From: Rhizobium sp. AC27/96
Lineage (GTDB): Bacteria > Pseudomonadota > Alphaproteobacteria > Rhizobiales > Rhizobiaceae
Assembly (NCBI RefSeq): GCF_001692325.1
Contig: NZ_LXKN01000066.1
Coordinates: 124,001 to 188,000 of the forward strand
DNA length: 64,000 nt
Reading direction: 5' to 3'
Shown: positions 50,325 through 58,163 of the stretch, in pieces
Position numbering within the stretch: the stretch's first letter is position 1
How the letters are laid out: each line of letters starts with the position of its first letter
Made by a program: the position numbers and the translations under genes
Notes under the pieces: model-generated
Databases searched by the model: none
What the model was told of the DNA's origin: nothing
What the model saw: only the letters and a program-made list of their open reading frames with translations

Positions 50325-51527
50325 ATGGCAAAAGTAGTTTGCGTTCTTTACGACGATCCTATCGACGGTTATCCCAAATCCTACGCCCGCGATGATCTGC
50401 CGAAAATCGAACACTATCCCGGCGGCCAGACCCTGCCGACGCCGAAGGCCACCGACTTCAAGCCCGGCACCCTGCTCGGCAGCGTCTCCGGCGAGCTGGG
50501 CTTGCGCAAATACCTCGAAGAGAACGGCCACACTTTCGTTGTCACCTCAGACAAGGATGGCCCGGATTCCGTTCTGGAACGGGAGATCGTCGACGCGGAT
50601 GTCGTCATCTCGCAGCCCTTCTGGCCGGCCTATCTGACGGCCGAGCGCATCGCCAAGGCGAAGAACCTGAGACTGGCTCTAACCGCCGGCATCGGTTCCG
50701 ACCATGTCGATCTGCAGGCCGCCATCGACCGCGGCGTCACGGTTGCCGAAGTCACCTACTGCAATTCGATCAGCGTGGCCGAACATGTCGTCATGATGAT
50801 CCTCGGCCTCGTGCGCAACTATATCCCGTCCTATCAATGGGTGGTGAAGGGCGGTTGGAACATCGCCGATTGCGTCGCGCGGTCCTATGACGTCGAAGGC
50901 ATGCATGTCGGCACGGTCGCCGCCGGCCGTATCGGTCTTGCGGTGCTGAAGCGGCTGAAGCCCTTCGACATGCACCTGCATTATACCGATCGTCATCGCC
51001 TGCCCGAGGCGGTCGAGAAGGAACTGGGCCTGACGTGGCATGCCACGCGCGAGGAGATGTACGAAGTCTGCGACGTCGTCACGCTCAATTGCCCGCTTCA
51101 TCCCGAGACCGAGCACATGATCAACGACGAGACGCTGAAGCGCTTCAAGCGCGGCGCCTATCTCGTCAACACGGCGCGCGGCAAGCTGTGCGACCGCGAT
51201 GCGATCGCCCGGGCTCTCGAGAGAGGCCAGCTTGCCGGCTATGCCGGTGACGTCTGGTTCCCGCAGCCGGCACCGAAGGATCATCCATGGCGCACCATGC
51301 CGCATCATGGCATGACGCCGCATATTTCCGGCACCTCGCTTTCGGCCCAGACTCGCTATGCCGCCGGCACGCGGGAAATCCTCGAATGCTTCTTCGAGGG
51401 CCGTCCGATCCGCGATGAATATCTGATCGTCGATGGCGGCAAGCTCGCCGGAACGGGCGCGCATTCCTATAGCGCCGGCAATGCGACCGGTGGCTCCGAA
51501 GAGGCCGCCAAGTTCAAGCGCAGCTGA
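50325..51527 (+). CDS. fdh: NAD-dependent formate dehydrogenase
   Basis: 400 aa. The sequence is of the well-known soluble, metal-free enzyme type found in Pseudomonas sp. 101: ARDDLPKIEHYPGGQTLPTPKA, then ISQPFWPAYLTAERIAKAKNL and GSDHVDLQAAIDR. The nucleotide fold has AAGRIG followed by TDRHRL, whose Asp gives NAD preference, and catalytic residues are at Arg285 (NTARGK) and His333 (MTPHISG). It oxidises formate to CO2 with NADH formed. The ATG at 50325 follows a hairpin; an earlier frame start at 50271 lacks support. It is not linked to molybdenum formate dehydrogenase genes. Confidence 0.97.
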   Translation: MAKVVCVLYDDPIDGYPKSYARDDLPKIEHYPGGQTLPTPKATDFKPGTLLGSVSGELGLRKYLEENGHTFVVTSDKDGPDSVLEREIVDADVVISQPFWPAYLTAERIAKAKNLRLALTAGIGSDHVDLQAAIDRGVTVAEVTYCNSISVAEHVVMMILGLVRNYIPSYQWVVKGGWNIADCVARSYDVEGMHVGTVAAGRIGLAVLKRLKPFDMHLHYTDRHRLPEAVEKELGLTWHATREEMYEVCDVVTLNCPLHPETEHMINDETLKRFKRGAYLVNTARGKLCDRDAIARALERGQLAGYAGDVWFPQPAPKDHPWRTMPHHGMTPHISGTSLSAQTRYAAGTREILECFFEGRPIRDEYLIVDGGKLAGTGAHSYSAGNATGGSEEAAKFKRS

Positions 51528-51534
51528 CAAGGCC

Positions 51535-51565
51535 AGGGAGCGTGGAGGCTTGCGCCACGCTCCCT
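51535..51565. terminator. Perfect hairpin after formate dehydrogenase
   Basis: AGGGAGCGTGG and CCACGCTCCCT pair perfectly around a 9-base loop, starting 8 bases after the fdh stop. There is no following U-tract, so it may be a weak terminator or an mRNA 3' end stabiliser. Confidence 0.55.
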
Positions 51566-51595
51566 CATTCCGCCTGCGAACAATCGAGACGACAC

Positions 51596-52096
51596 ATGAC
51601 AGAAATCAACAGTCTTTCGGAACCGAGCTTGGGCATGCGCATTGGTCGCCGCGTGCGCGCAGCACTGGTGTCGGGCTTCGGCGGCTTTCTGGTGATCTAT
51701 ATTCTGTCGCAGCTCAGCGCGACCCTCGGCGTACTCCTGCTGGTGGCGCCATTCGGCGCGAGCTGCGTTTTGGTCTTCGCCTTGCCTCAGAGCCCGCTCG
51801 CGCAGCCGAAGAACGTCATCGGCGGTCACCTCATCTCGGCCTTCATCGGCGTCGCGGTGTTTGCGTTGTTGGGTGCGCATCCCCTGTCGTTTGCGCTCGC
51901 CGTCGGCCTTGCGATTGCGGCCATGCAGGCAACCGAGACGCTGCATCCGCCGGCCGGCGCCGATCCGATCGTTGTGATCGCGGCCGGCGCATCCTGGCCG
52001 TTTCTGGTCACGCCCATGCTCGCCGGAACGATTTTGATCGTCGGCGCGGCCTATTGCTATCATCGTTTCATTTCGCAGCGCTCGTACCCCAGTTGA
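51596..52096 (+). CDS. HPP family integral membrane protein
   Basis: 166 aa with four to five hydrophobic helices. The family name motif is visible in ETLHPPAGADPIVVI. The first helices are RVRAALVSGFGGFLVIYILSQL and LGVLLLVAPFGASCVLVFAL. HPP proteins are small membrane proteins; some act in nitrite transport in other organisms. The ATG at 51596 was chosen as the start nearest the conserved region; there is no strong ribosome site. It follows fdh by 69 bases after a hairpin, so it may be a separate transcript. Confidence 0.8.
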   Translation: MTEINSLSEPSLGMRIGRRVRAALVSGFGGFLVIYILSQLSATLGVLLLVAPFGASCVLVFALPQSPLAQPKNVIGGHLISAFIGVAVFALLGAHPLSFALAVGLAIAAMQATETLHPPAGADPIVVIAAGASWPFLVTPMLAGTILIVGAAYCYHRFISQRSYPS

Positions 52097-52236
52097 GGCA
52101 CGGATGGAGCGCAGCCGGGCAGGTTCTGCCGTCGGCTGAGGCAAGTCGGGCAGCAAGCATGATATGGGTTGAGAGGCTGATATTGCCGGGATGGACGAGG
52201 CTCGGGCAGCGATCGGCGGTATTCCATAAAAGCAAA

Positions 52237-52269
52237 AGCGGTCCAGTCTAGGGAAATAACTGGGCCGCT
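52237..52269 (-). terminator. Terminator-like hairpin, - strand
   Basis: On the minus strand, AGCGGCCCAGT pairs with ACTGGACCGCT (one G-U pair) and is followed by a TTTTGCTTTT tail, a proper intrinsic terminator shape. No minus strand gene is known to end here, so it might end a small RNA transcribed from the region to the right. Confidence 0.45.
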
Positions 52270-52637
52270 CTTTGCTGGATTGGAGGTCAATCAAATTCAG
52301 CACGCTAATAATAAGTGTGTCTTAGCAATTGTCAACGGGAATTGCGAACGGGCATATATGCGCTCGATGCCGGCCTCTATCGATCATTGATAATCTCACG
52401 CAGTCCGGCCTGATCCGCTGCCGATGCCGGAGCAAATCCATAGCGAAATGTTCTGGTAGGAATAGGCCGGAAATATGGCGCCGCCGCTCATCCGAAAATG
52501 CGGCAAGCTATTGAGTATTATGAATAAAATTTTGCTTAGAAGCTTAGTGCCCGATGATCCCATCGCGGTTTGGGAGCATGTTCCGCGGTTGCCAGCGGTG
52601 AGGGCTGCAGGTCTTGAAATTGATTGTCCTGAACTCA

Positions 52638-52666
52638 GAAGGATCCGGAGGGAAACCGGATCCTTC
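52638..52666. terminator. Hairpin downstream of the porin
   Basis: GAAGGATCCGG and CCGGATCCTTC pair perfectly around an AGGGAAA loop. It is the second hairpin after the leftward porin gene, about 100 bases from its stop. It has only a weak T-rich tail on the plus strand. Confidence 0.4.
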
Positions 52667-52696
52667 CGTCTTTGATCGGAGGTCAACCGATCGTTG

Positions 52697-52732
52697 TGAG
52701 AAGCCCGATGGATCGGTACATCGGGCTTCTCA
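52697..52732 (-). terminator. Porin transcription terminator
   Basis: TGAGAAGCCCGATG and its exact complement at 52719-52732 form a 14-bp stem with an 8-base loop, 32 bases beyond the porin stop. It is GC-rich in the middle, but the following bases lack a clear U-run, so part of the ending may be through the next hairpin. Confidence 0.55.
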
Positions 52733-52764
52733 TATCCGGTCCCAGGTAGACCAGATAACTGTTA

Positions 52765-53856
52765 TTAGAAGCTGCGCTGGAAGCGCAGGATACCGGCCCA
52801 CTGATCCTGGTTCACAGAATCGAAGTTGGTGTAGGACAGTTCCGGCTCGATGAGCAGGTTCTTGACCGGGTTCCACTTGACGTTCGTCGTAGCGGCGAAG
52901 ATCTTGGAGTCGGTGTAGGCGAGCTGCAGGTTCCACTTCAGCTTTTCGTTGATCGGAACGCCAACGCCGCCCCAAACTGCCCAGTCACCCCAGCCGCACT
53001 TCGATGCATCGTCAACCGGGCAAGAAGAGCGGGCCAGGTTGGTGCCTGCGTACTTGTTCAGGTTGTCGCCGTCGGTGTTCCAGCCGCCCATCAAGAAGGC
53101 CGAGAAGACACCGAAGTCAGCGTCGACACGAGCCTTGATAGCGCCTTCCGACTTGATCGAGTCGTAACCGCCAACGATCTTGAAGCCCCATGCGCCGGAC
53201 TTGAAGCCAGCACCGGCGACAACGTCGGGAGCGTAGTGGTTGGCCTTGTCGTCCGTTGCCCAGCTTGCGCCGTAAGCAGCGCCCGAGCCGCTGGAGTTGC
53301 TGTCTTCGAGCGAGATCACAGCCGTGAAGCCGTTGCCGGCGTCATAGTTGTAGGTCAGCTGGTTGAGCTCGTACGGACCGTCATAGATCACGTCGTCGTT
53401 GATGACGTCGCCGGCATAGCCCATGTAGTAGTTGTACTGGGAGTCAGCCTTACCGACGAGGAAGCCACCGAGGCTGATGTTGGCCCAGAGCAGCTTGGTG
53501 CTGGTGCTGTTGCCTTCCTGCCAATCCCAACGGATAACCGTATTGGTCTTCAGCGGGCCGTATTCGGTGTCGGTCGCGGTGTCGAGGGCCAGCTGAGCGC
53601 GGGTGTGCCACAGCGTGCCGTTTCTGCTGTTTGCGTTGTAGGCGTCGTACCACTTGCCTTCGGTACGGACCATGCCGCCGATCTTGAGGCAGGTTTCAGT
53701 GCCCGGAATGAAGAAGTAGCCTGCGCCGTAGGCGTCGCAAATGCGAACGTATTCCAGCGGCTCCGGCTCTGCAGCAACGATGGCGTCAGCCGCGTGAGCA
53801 CCGGAAACTGCTGCCAGCGCAGCAGCGGAGCCGAGAAGAAGGCTCTTGATGTTCAT
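52765..53856 (-). CDS. Outer membrane porin (RopA/Omp2b family)
   Basis: 363 aa. The signal peptide (MNIKSLLLGSAAALAAVSGAHA) precedes the mature start ADAIVAAEPEPLEYVRICDAYGAGYFFIPGTETCLKIGG, the highly conserved N-terminus of rhizobial and Brucella porins. The protein ends in Phe (LRFQRSF), the usual C-terminal residue for outer membrane insertion. A CCAGGAG site lies before the ATG at 53856. It forms trimeric beta-barrel channels for small hydrophilic solutes. The gene is transcribed away from the XRE-cupin gene. Confidence 0.95.
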   Translation of the reverse strand: MNIKSLLLGSAAALAAVSGAHAADAIVAAEPEPLEYVRICDAYGAGYFFIPGTETCLKIGGMVRTEGKWYDAYNANSRNGTLWHTRAQLALDTATDTEYGPLKTNTVIRWDWQEGNSTSTKLLWANISLGGFLVGKADSQYNYYMGYAGDVINDDVIYDGPYELNQLTYNYDAGNGFTAVISLEDSNSSGSGAAYGASWATDDKANHYAPDVVAGAGFKSGAWGFKIVGGYDSIKSEGAIKARVDADFGVFSAFLMGGWNTDGDNLNKYAGTNLARSSCPVDDASKCGWGDWAVWGGVGVPINEKLKWNLQLAYTDSKIFAATTNVKWNPVKNLLIEPELSYTNFDSVNQDQWAGILRFQRSF

Positions 53857-54580
53857 TATAAACTCCTGGTTTTGATTGACCTCATATCCCAAGGAGCGGG
53901 TATAATACGTGATCCTGGACACGCCTCTTTTGAACGTAAGGCAAGCCAGGCAATGCATCAGCAATTGACCGTCTGTATCGTCCCCACCCCTAAAAGACCT
54001 CGTCAGCTTGCAACTGAAATAACCCCACCAGATCGCAAGCTAAACATGATCTTGAATGCAAAGGTATATACATTCAGATTGTTTGTAAATTCATGCTGGT
54101 CGCCTTCGAGGACGGAAAAGCCGACTGTTGATTTAATGCAACATGTGCCGTGGAGCGCAGCGGATCGATTTTTTGGCTGGAGATGCGATCTGCGAGTTCG
54201 TGATCAAGCTCACCATAAGGAGACGAGCCTGTGGAATCCTCCCGGGTGGAAGTCCCTTGTTTCCAGCAATTATTCGCATTCGCGTCGGATAGCCGATTCT
54301 CCCGTGCAATCGCTGACGGCTTAATATTCTTTATAGACAGCCTATCTCTCGCCGCAATCGGCGAGCAAAAGCGCCGCCTCTTGCAGGTGCGGCCTGCGGG
54401 AAATGCAGGGCCGGACGTAAAAGCGTTCCAATACGAGGGGCGAACCCCCTTTTGCGGACCGGTCCTGTTTGCCGCAAACGCTCAAACTTGAGCGGCTGCC
54501 GGGCACGTGCCGATCGCTGCCTAGACATCGGGGATGGGGAGGCGCTAAGCTTCACCCTCCATCAATGCGATATCGAAACC
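53857..54580. other. Intergenic region between divergent porin and XRE-cupin genes
   Basis: 724 bases without a credible gene. It should hold the porin promoter on the minus strand; a TATTATA element occurs about 50 bases upstream of the porin start. A CTCGCCG/CGGCGAG hairpin sits at 54348-54365 and a 16-bp palindrome at 54479-54494 lies upstream of the XRE gene. The remaining frames are antisense or unsupported. Confidence 0.5.
54479..54494. promoter_or_regulatory. 16-bp palindrome upstream of the XRE-cupin gene
   Basis: CGCTCAAACTTGAGCG has 7-bp perfect arms and a 2-base centre, about 87 bases before the start at 54581. It shares the ACTTGA half-site with the tandem operators at 55255-55287, so it may be an autoregulatory site of the same protein. 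Confidence 0.45.
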
Positions 54581-55201
54581 ATGAATATGATCGAGCCCCC
54601 ACGGAAATCCGGCGACAACGGCGAGGACAGGATTCTTGCCAATCCGGCGCGCCTCGGTGGTCGGCTGAAGCTCGCCCGACAGACGCGAGGATTGACGCTG
54701 AAGGCTCTGTCCCTGGCCGCCGATTGTTCCGAAAGCCTGCTGTCCAAGATCGAAAATGGCAAAGCCTCTCCGTCCCTTCCGATGCTCCACAGGCTCGTCG
54801 GGGCGCTGGGCACGAATATAGGCTGGATGTTCGAGGAGGCCGATGGTGAGGAGGGCATCGTCTTTCGTTCGGGCACCCGGCCGCTGATCGGGCTCGATCC
54901 GTTGCGCAGGGGCGAAGGTATCTCTCTGGAGCGGATCATTCCCTATTCGCCGGGCCATCTTCTCCAATGCAATATCCATCACATCGAGGCGGGTGGCCAA
55001 AGCGCCGGGCCTATCCAGCATATCGGCGAAGAGGTGGGTTATGTGCTTGCCGGAGAAGTCGAGCTGATGGTCGGCGAGCGCACCTTTCGACTGGCGGTCG
55101 GCGATAGTTTCGTCTTCAATTCCGAGCTTCCGCATTGGTATCGCAATGTCGGGAGCGAAAGAGCAAGCATCTTCTGGGTCAATACACCAGCGACCTTTTG
55201 A
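54581..55201 (+). CDS. XRE family transcriptional regulator with cupin domain
   Basis: 206 aa. The N-terminal HTH_XRE domain (about residues 22-85) reads LGGRLKLARQTRGLTLKALSLAADCSESLLSKIENGKASPSLPMLHRLVGALG. The C-terminal cupin domain (about 125-206) includes HIGEEVGYVLAGEVELMVGERTFRLAVGDSFVFNSELPHWYRN. Such proteins regulate small-molecule catabolism, with the ligand bound in the cupin. The start ATG at 54581 was chosen because the sequence before it is not conserved. It sits 120 bases upstream of the ABC importer operon and faces two tandem palindromes, a likely operator pair. Confidence 0.9.
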   Translation: MNMIEPPRKSGDNGEDRILANPARLGGRLKLARQTRGLTLKALSLAADCSESLLSKIENGKASPSLPMLHRLVGALGTNIGWMFEEADGEEGIVFRSGTRPLIGLDPLRRGEGISLERIIPYSPGHLLQCNIHHIEAGGQSAGPIQHIGEEVGYVLAGEVELMVGERTFRLAVGDSFVFNSELPHWYRNVGSERASIFWVNTPATF

Positions 55202-55254
55202 GTGCATGGCCCGCAAGTTTTTCTAGCGCGTGTTGAATGAGCAAAGTTGAAAAT

Positions 55255-55287
55255 TCAAGTCACTTGACAGAAATTCAAGTAACTTGA
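55255..55287. promoter_or_regulatory. Two tandem TCAAGT-N-ACTTGA operators
   Basis: TCAAGTCACTTGA (55255-55267) and TCAAGTAACTTGA (55275-55287) are perfect palindromes with a single central base. Their centres are 20 bp apart, two helical turns, so dimers could bind the same face of DNA. They lie 34 bases before the binding-protein start, in the promoter of the catabolic operon, and directly behind the XRE-cupin gene. Confidence 0.75.
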
Positions 55288-55321
55288 ATAATGCCCCTGC
55301 AATTAAAAAAGGGGAACTTTC

Positions 55322-56263
55322 ATGCGTCTTACAAACTATGTCTTCGGCTGCGCTGTCGTCGCAACCGTTGCCCTCGGGTTCAATGCCAGGTCGGCTATGG
55401 CCGATACGCTGGCGCTCGTCACCATCAACCAGCAGGCCCTGTTCTTCAACCAGATCAATGACGGTGCCAAGGAAGCGGCCAAGAAGGCTGGCGTCGATCT
55501 CGTCATCTTCAATGCCAACAACGTTCCGAGCGCACAGAATGACGCGATCGAGAACTACATTACCCAGAAGGTCGATGGCATTATCCTGGTCGCCATCGAC
55601 GTCAATGGCGTCAAGCCGGCAATTACGGCCGCCAAGAAGGCCGGCATTCCGGTCATCGCCATCGATGCGCAAATTCCGAACGGTGACAATATCGCCTTCG
55701 TCGGCGTCGACAACACCAAGGCCGGTGGAGAGATCGGCAAGTTTTATTCCGACTACGTCAAGGACAAGCTGAGTGGCAGCGCCAAGATCGGCGTCGTCGG
55801 CGCGCTCAATTCCTTCATCCAGAACCAGCGTCTCGATGGCTTCAAGGCGGCCGTGAAGGCCGGCGAGCAGAAGGTCACTTTCCTCGATACGGTCGATGGC
55901 CAGAACGTCCAGGATGTGGCGCTCAGCGCCGCCGAAAATCTCATTACCGCCAATCCGGACATGACGACGCTCTATGCAACCGGCGAACCGGCATTGCTCG
56001 GCGCCGTCGCCGCCGTGACCAGCCAGGGTAAGACCGGCAGCGTCAAGGTATTCGGCTGGGATCTCACCAAGCAGGCGGTCGAAGGCATCGATCAGGGCTG
56101 GGTCACCGCGGTAATCCAGCAGGATCCGGCCGGCGAGGGCAAGGCTGCGGTCGAGGCTCTGGTCAAGGTCAAGAAGGGCGAAAAGATCGATCCGATCATC
56201 AACGTGCCGGTGACCATCGTCACCAAGGAAAATGTCGACAAGTTTCGGGGCATGTTCAAGTAA
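55322..56263 (+). CDS. Sugar ABC transporter substrate-binding protein (RbsB/FrcB type)
   Basis: 313 aa periplasmic protein. The signal peptide (NYVFGCAVVATVALGFNARSAMA) is followed by the pentose/hexose binding pattern: FFNQINDGAKEAAKKAGVDLVIFNANN, IENYITQKVDGIILVAID, VFGWDLTKQAVEGIDQGWVTAVIQQDPAGEGKAAV. A good AAGGGGAAC site precedes the ATG. First gene of the operon under the tandem operators. The ligand is unknown; the downstream enzymes suggest a sugar or nucleoside-like compound bearing an amide or ureido group. Confidence 0.92.
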   Translation: MRLTNYVFGCAVVATVALGFNARSAMADTLALVTINQQALFFNQINDGAKEAAKKAGVDLVIFNANNVPSAQNDAIENYITQKVDGIILVAIDVNGVKPAITAAKKAGIPVIAIDAQIPNGDNIAFVGVDNTKAGGEIGKFYSDYVKDKLSGSAKIGVVGALNSFIQNQRLDGFKAAVKAGEQKVTFLDTVDGQNVQDVALSAAENLITANPDMTTLYATGEPALLGAVAAVTSQGKTGSVKVFGWDLTKQAVEGIDQGWVTAVIQQDPAGEGKAAVEALVKVKKGEKIDPIINVPVTIVTKENVDKFRGMFK

Positions 56264-56352
56264 CCCGGACCCCTCGTCACGTCATGGCCGATCGTCTCGG
56301 CCGTGACGTTATGGCATTATGGCTTGAGCCATTTCCGCAAGGCAGCAGTGAG

Positions 56353-57150
56353 ATGACAAACGCTGATACCTACCGCGTCAGAATGACCGGTATTTCCAAA
56401 CGCTATGGCACGATGCAGTCGCTGGAGAATGTGTCGTTGACCTTGAAACCAGGCGAGGTTCTCGGCCTGGTCGGCGACAATGGCGCCGGCAAGTCCACCT
56501 TGAGCAAGGTGTTGTCCGGCGCCGTGATCCCGGATTCGGGAACGATCGAAATCGATGGCCGGGCTGTCTCCTTTGCCTCACCGGCCGATGCCCGTGCGGC
56601 GCATGTCGAGATGGTCTACCAGGATCTCTCGCTCTGTGACTCGGTCGACGTTGCGGGCAATCTCTTTCTGGGGCGCGAGCCCAAATGGAAGCTTGCGGGC
56701 ATTCCCATGCTCGACAAGAAGACGATGCATGAGCGCGCGCGCCACATGCTCGAAGGCCTCGGCATCGTCATTCCCGATACGCGGCTGAAGGTGGAAAATC
56801 TGTCGGGCGGTCAGCGCCAGTCGATCGCAATCGGCCGTGCCGCCTCGTTCAACCCATCGGTGTTGATCATGGATGAACCCACGGCGGCTCTGGCCGTCGC
56901 CGAGGTCGAGGCCGTTCTCGAACTCATTCGCACCGTCAGCGCCCGCGGCGTCAGCGTCATCCTGATCACACACCGCCTGCAGGATTTGTTCCTGGTCTGC
57001 GACCGTATTCAGGTGATGTATGAGGGCCAGAATGTCGCCGAACGCCGGATCGAAGACACCAATATCGAAGAGGTCGTCAACCTGATCGTCGGCCGCAAGT
57101 TCGCCGCGCGCTCCGCCGGCCCATCTCCAGATCGAGGCGTTTCCGCATGA
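56353..57150 (+). CDS. Sugar ABC transporter ATP-binding protein (single domain, FrcA type)
   Basis: 265 aa, half the size of RbsA, with one ATPase domain as in FrcA. Walker A GDNGAGKST, signature LSGGQRQSIAIGRA, Walker B VLIMDEPTAALA, H-loop LITHRLQDL. In Walker B the last residue of TAALA varies from TAALD. The start at 56353 (MTNADTYR) was preferred over frames further upstream that reach into the spacer. It overlaps the permease by 4 bases (ATGA). Confidence 0.88.
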   Translation: MTNADTYRVRMTGISKRYGTMQSLENVSLTLKPGEVLGLVGDNGAGKSTLSKVLSGAVIPDSGTIEIDGRAVSFASPADARAAHVEMVYQDLSLCDSVDVAGNLFLGREPKWKLAGIPMLDKKTMHERARHMLEGLGIVIPDTRLKVENLSGGQRQSIAIGRAASFNPSVLIMDEPTAALAVAEVEAVLELIRTVSARGVSVILITHRLQDLFLVCDRIQVMYEGQNVAERRIEDTNIEEVVNLIVGRKFAARSAGPSPDRGVSA

Positions 57151-58160
57151 CCATGACCTCTTCTCATGCCCAAACCGGCCAGTCGACCCGCATGCGCAAG
57201 GCGCGCCTCTACGACAAGGCCATGGCCAATGGCGGCATCGTATCGATCGCGCTGTTCTTCATTGCCGTGTGCATCTTCTTTTCGCTCTTCACCAATGTCT
57301 TCCTGACGGCGCCGAATTTGCTGAACGTCGTCAGGCAGTCGGCGCCGCTCCTGATCGTCGCCGCGGCGATGACCTTTGTGATAACCACGGGCGGGATCGA
57401 CCTCTCCGTAGGCTCGGTGCTGGCTCTGGCGGCAACGCTTTCGGCCGCATGCCTGCAGGTCGGCATTCCGTGGCCGCTAACCGTGCTGCTGATGTTGCTT
57501 CTCGGTGCGGTAACCGGCCTGATCCAGGGCTATTTCATCGCCTATGAGCGCATTCCGGCCTTCATCGTCACGCTTGCCGGGCTTTCCGTCATCCGCGGTC
57601 TGGCGCTCCTCATTACCGGCGGCTATTCCATCCCCGTCGCTCCGGAAAGCCCGTTCACGGCCATCGGCCAGGCGTGGTTCTTCGGCATTCCCGCGCCGGC
57701 GCTGATTGCGGTCGTCGTCCTTGCCGCAGCCTATGTCGCCTTCAACGAGACGCCTTTCGGCCGTTATGTCACGGGCATCGGCGCCAATGCCGAGGCGGTA
57801 CGACGTGCCGGCGTCAATACGCGTGGGGTGACGCTGTTCGTCTATGTGATCTCCGGTGTTGCCGCTTCCATCGCCGGCGTCATTCTCGCGGCGCGACTGG
57901 GATCTGGCTCGTCCAATTCCGGCCAGGGTTTTGAACTCGATGTCATCGCGGCCGTGGTGCTTGGCGGCACCAGCCTGTTTGGCGGGCGCGGATCGGTCGT
58001 CGGCACCGTGCTCGGCGCACTTACCGTGGCCGTCATCGCCAACGGCCTCATACTGTCGCACATGTCGCCCTTCTTCACGCCGATCGTGACCGGGGTGATC
58101 ATTCTCGTGGCGATCTGGCTCAACTTTCGCCTGTTCAAGGGCGCGGTCAGGAGCCGTTGA
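57147..58160 (+). CDS. Sugar ABC transporter permease (RbsC type)
   Basis: 337 aa, about ten membrane helices. The family pattern includes AMTFVITTGGIDLSVGSVLALAATLSA, and late VLGGTSLFGGRGSVVGTVLGALTVAVIANGL. It overlaps the ATPase gene (ATGA) and is followed 3 bases later by the phosphotriesterase-like gene. It completes the ribose-type importer. Confidence 0.92.
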   Translation: MTMTSSHAQTGQSTRMRKARLYDKAMANGGIVSIALFFIAVCIFFSLFTNVFLTAPNLLNVVRQSAPLLIVAAAMTFVITTGGIDLSVGSVLALAATLSAACLQVGIPWPLTVLLMLLLGAVTGLIQGYFIAYERIPAFIVTLAGLSVIRGLALLITGGYSIPVAPESPFTAIGQAWFFGIPAPALIAVVVLAAAYVAFNETPFGRYVTGIGANAEAVRRAGVNTRGVTLFVYVISGVAASIAGVILAARLGSGSSNSGQGFELDVIAAVVLGGTSLFGGRGSVVGTVLGALTVAVIANGLILSHMSPFFTPIVTGVIILVAIWLNFRLFKGAVRSR

Positions 58161-58163
58161 GCG

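Larger units (their letters stand above)
52097..52764. other. Intergenic region with several hairpins between HPP and porin genes
   Basis: 668 bases with no credible gene; short frames have no ribosome sites or family resemblance. It contains a T-rich-tailed hairpin at 52237-52269, a BamHI-type palindromic hairpin at 52638-52666 and a long hairpin at 52697-52732 that ends the porin transcript. The density suggests transcription ends or small RNA genes. Confidence 0.5.

Noticed and set aside
52475..52675. Small plus-strand frame in the hairpin-rich region
   Set aside because: No ribosome site, no family resemblance, and it runs through a hairpin.
53236..54324. Plus-strand frame antisense to the porin
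   Set aside because: It is the reverse shadow of the porin gene and extends into a non-conserved upstream region.
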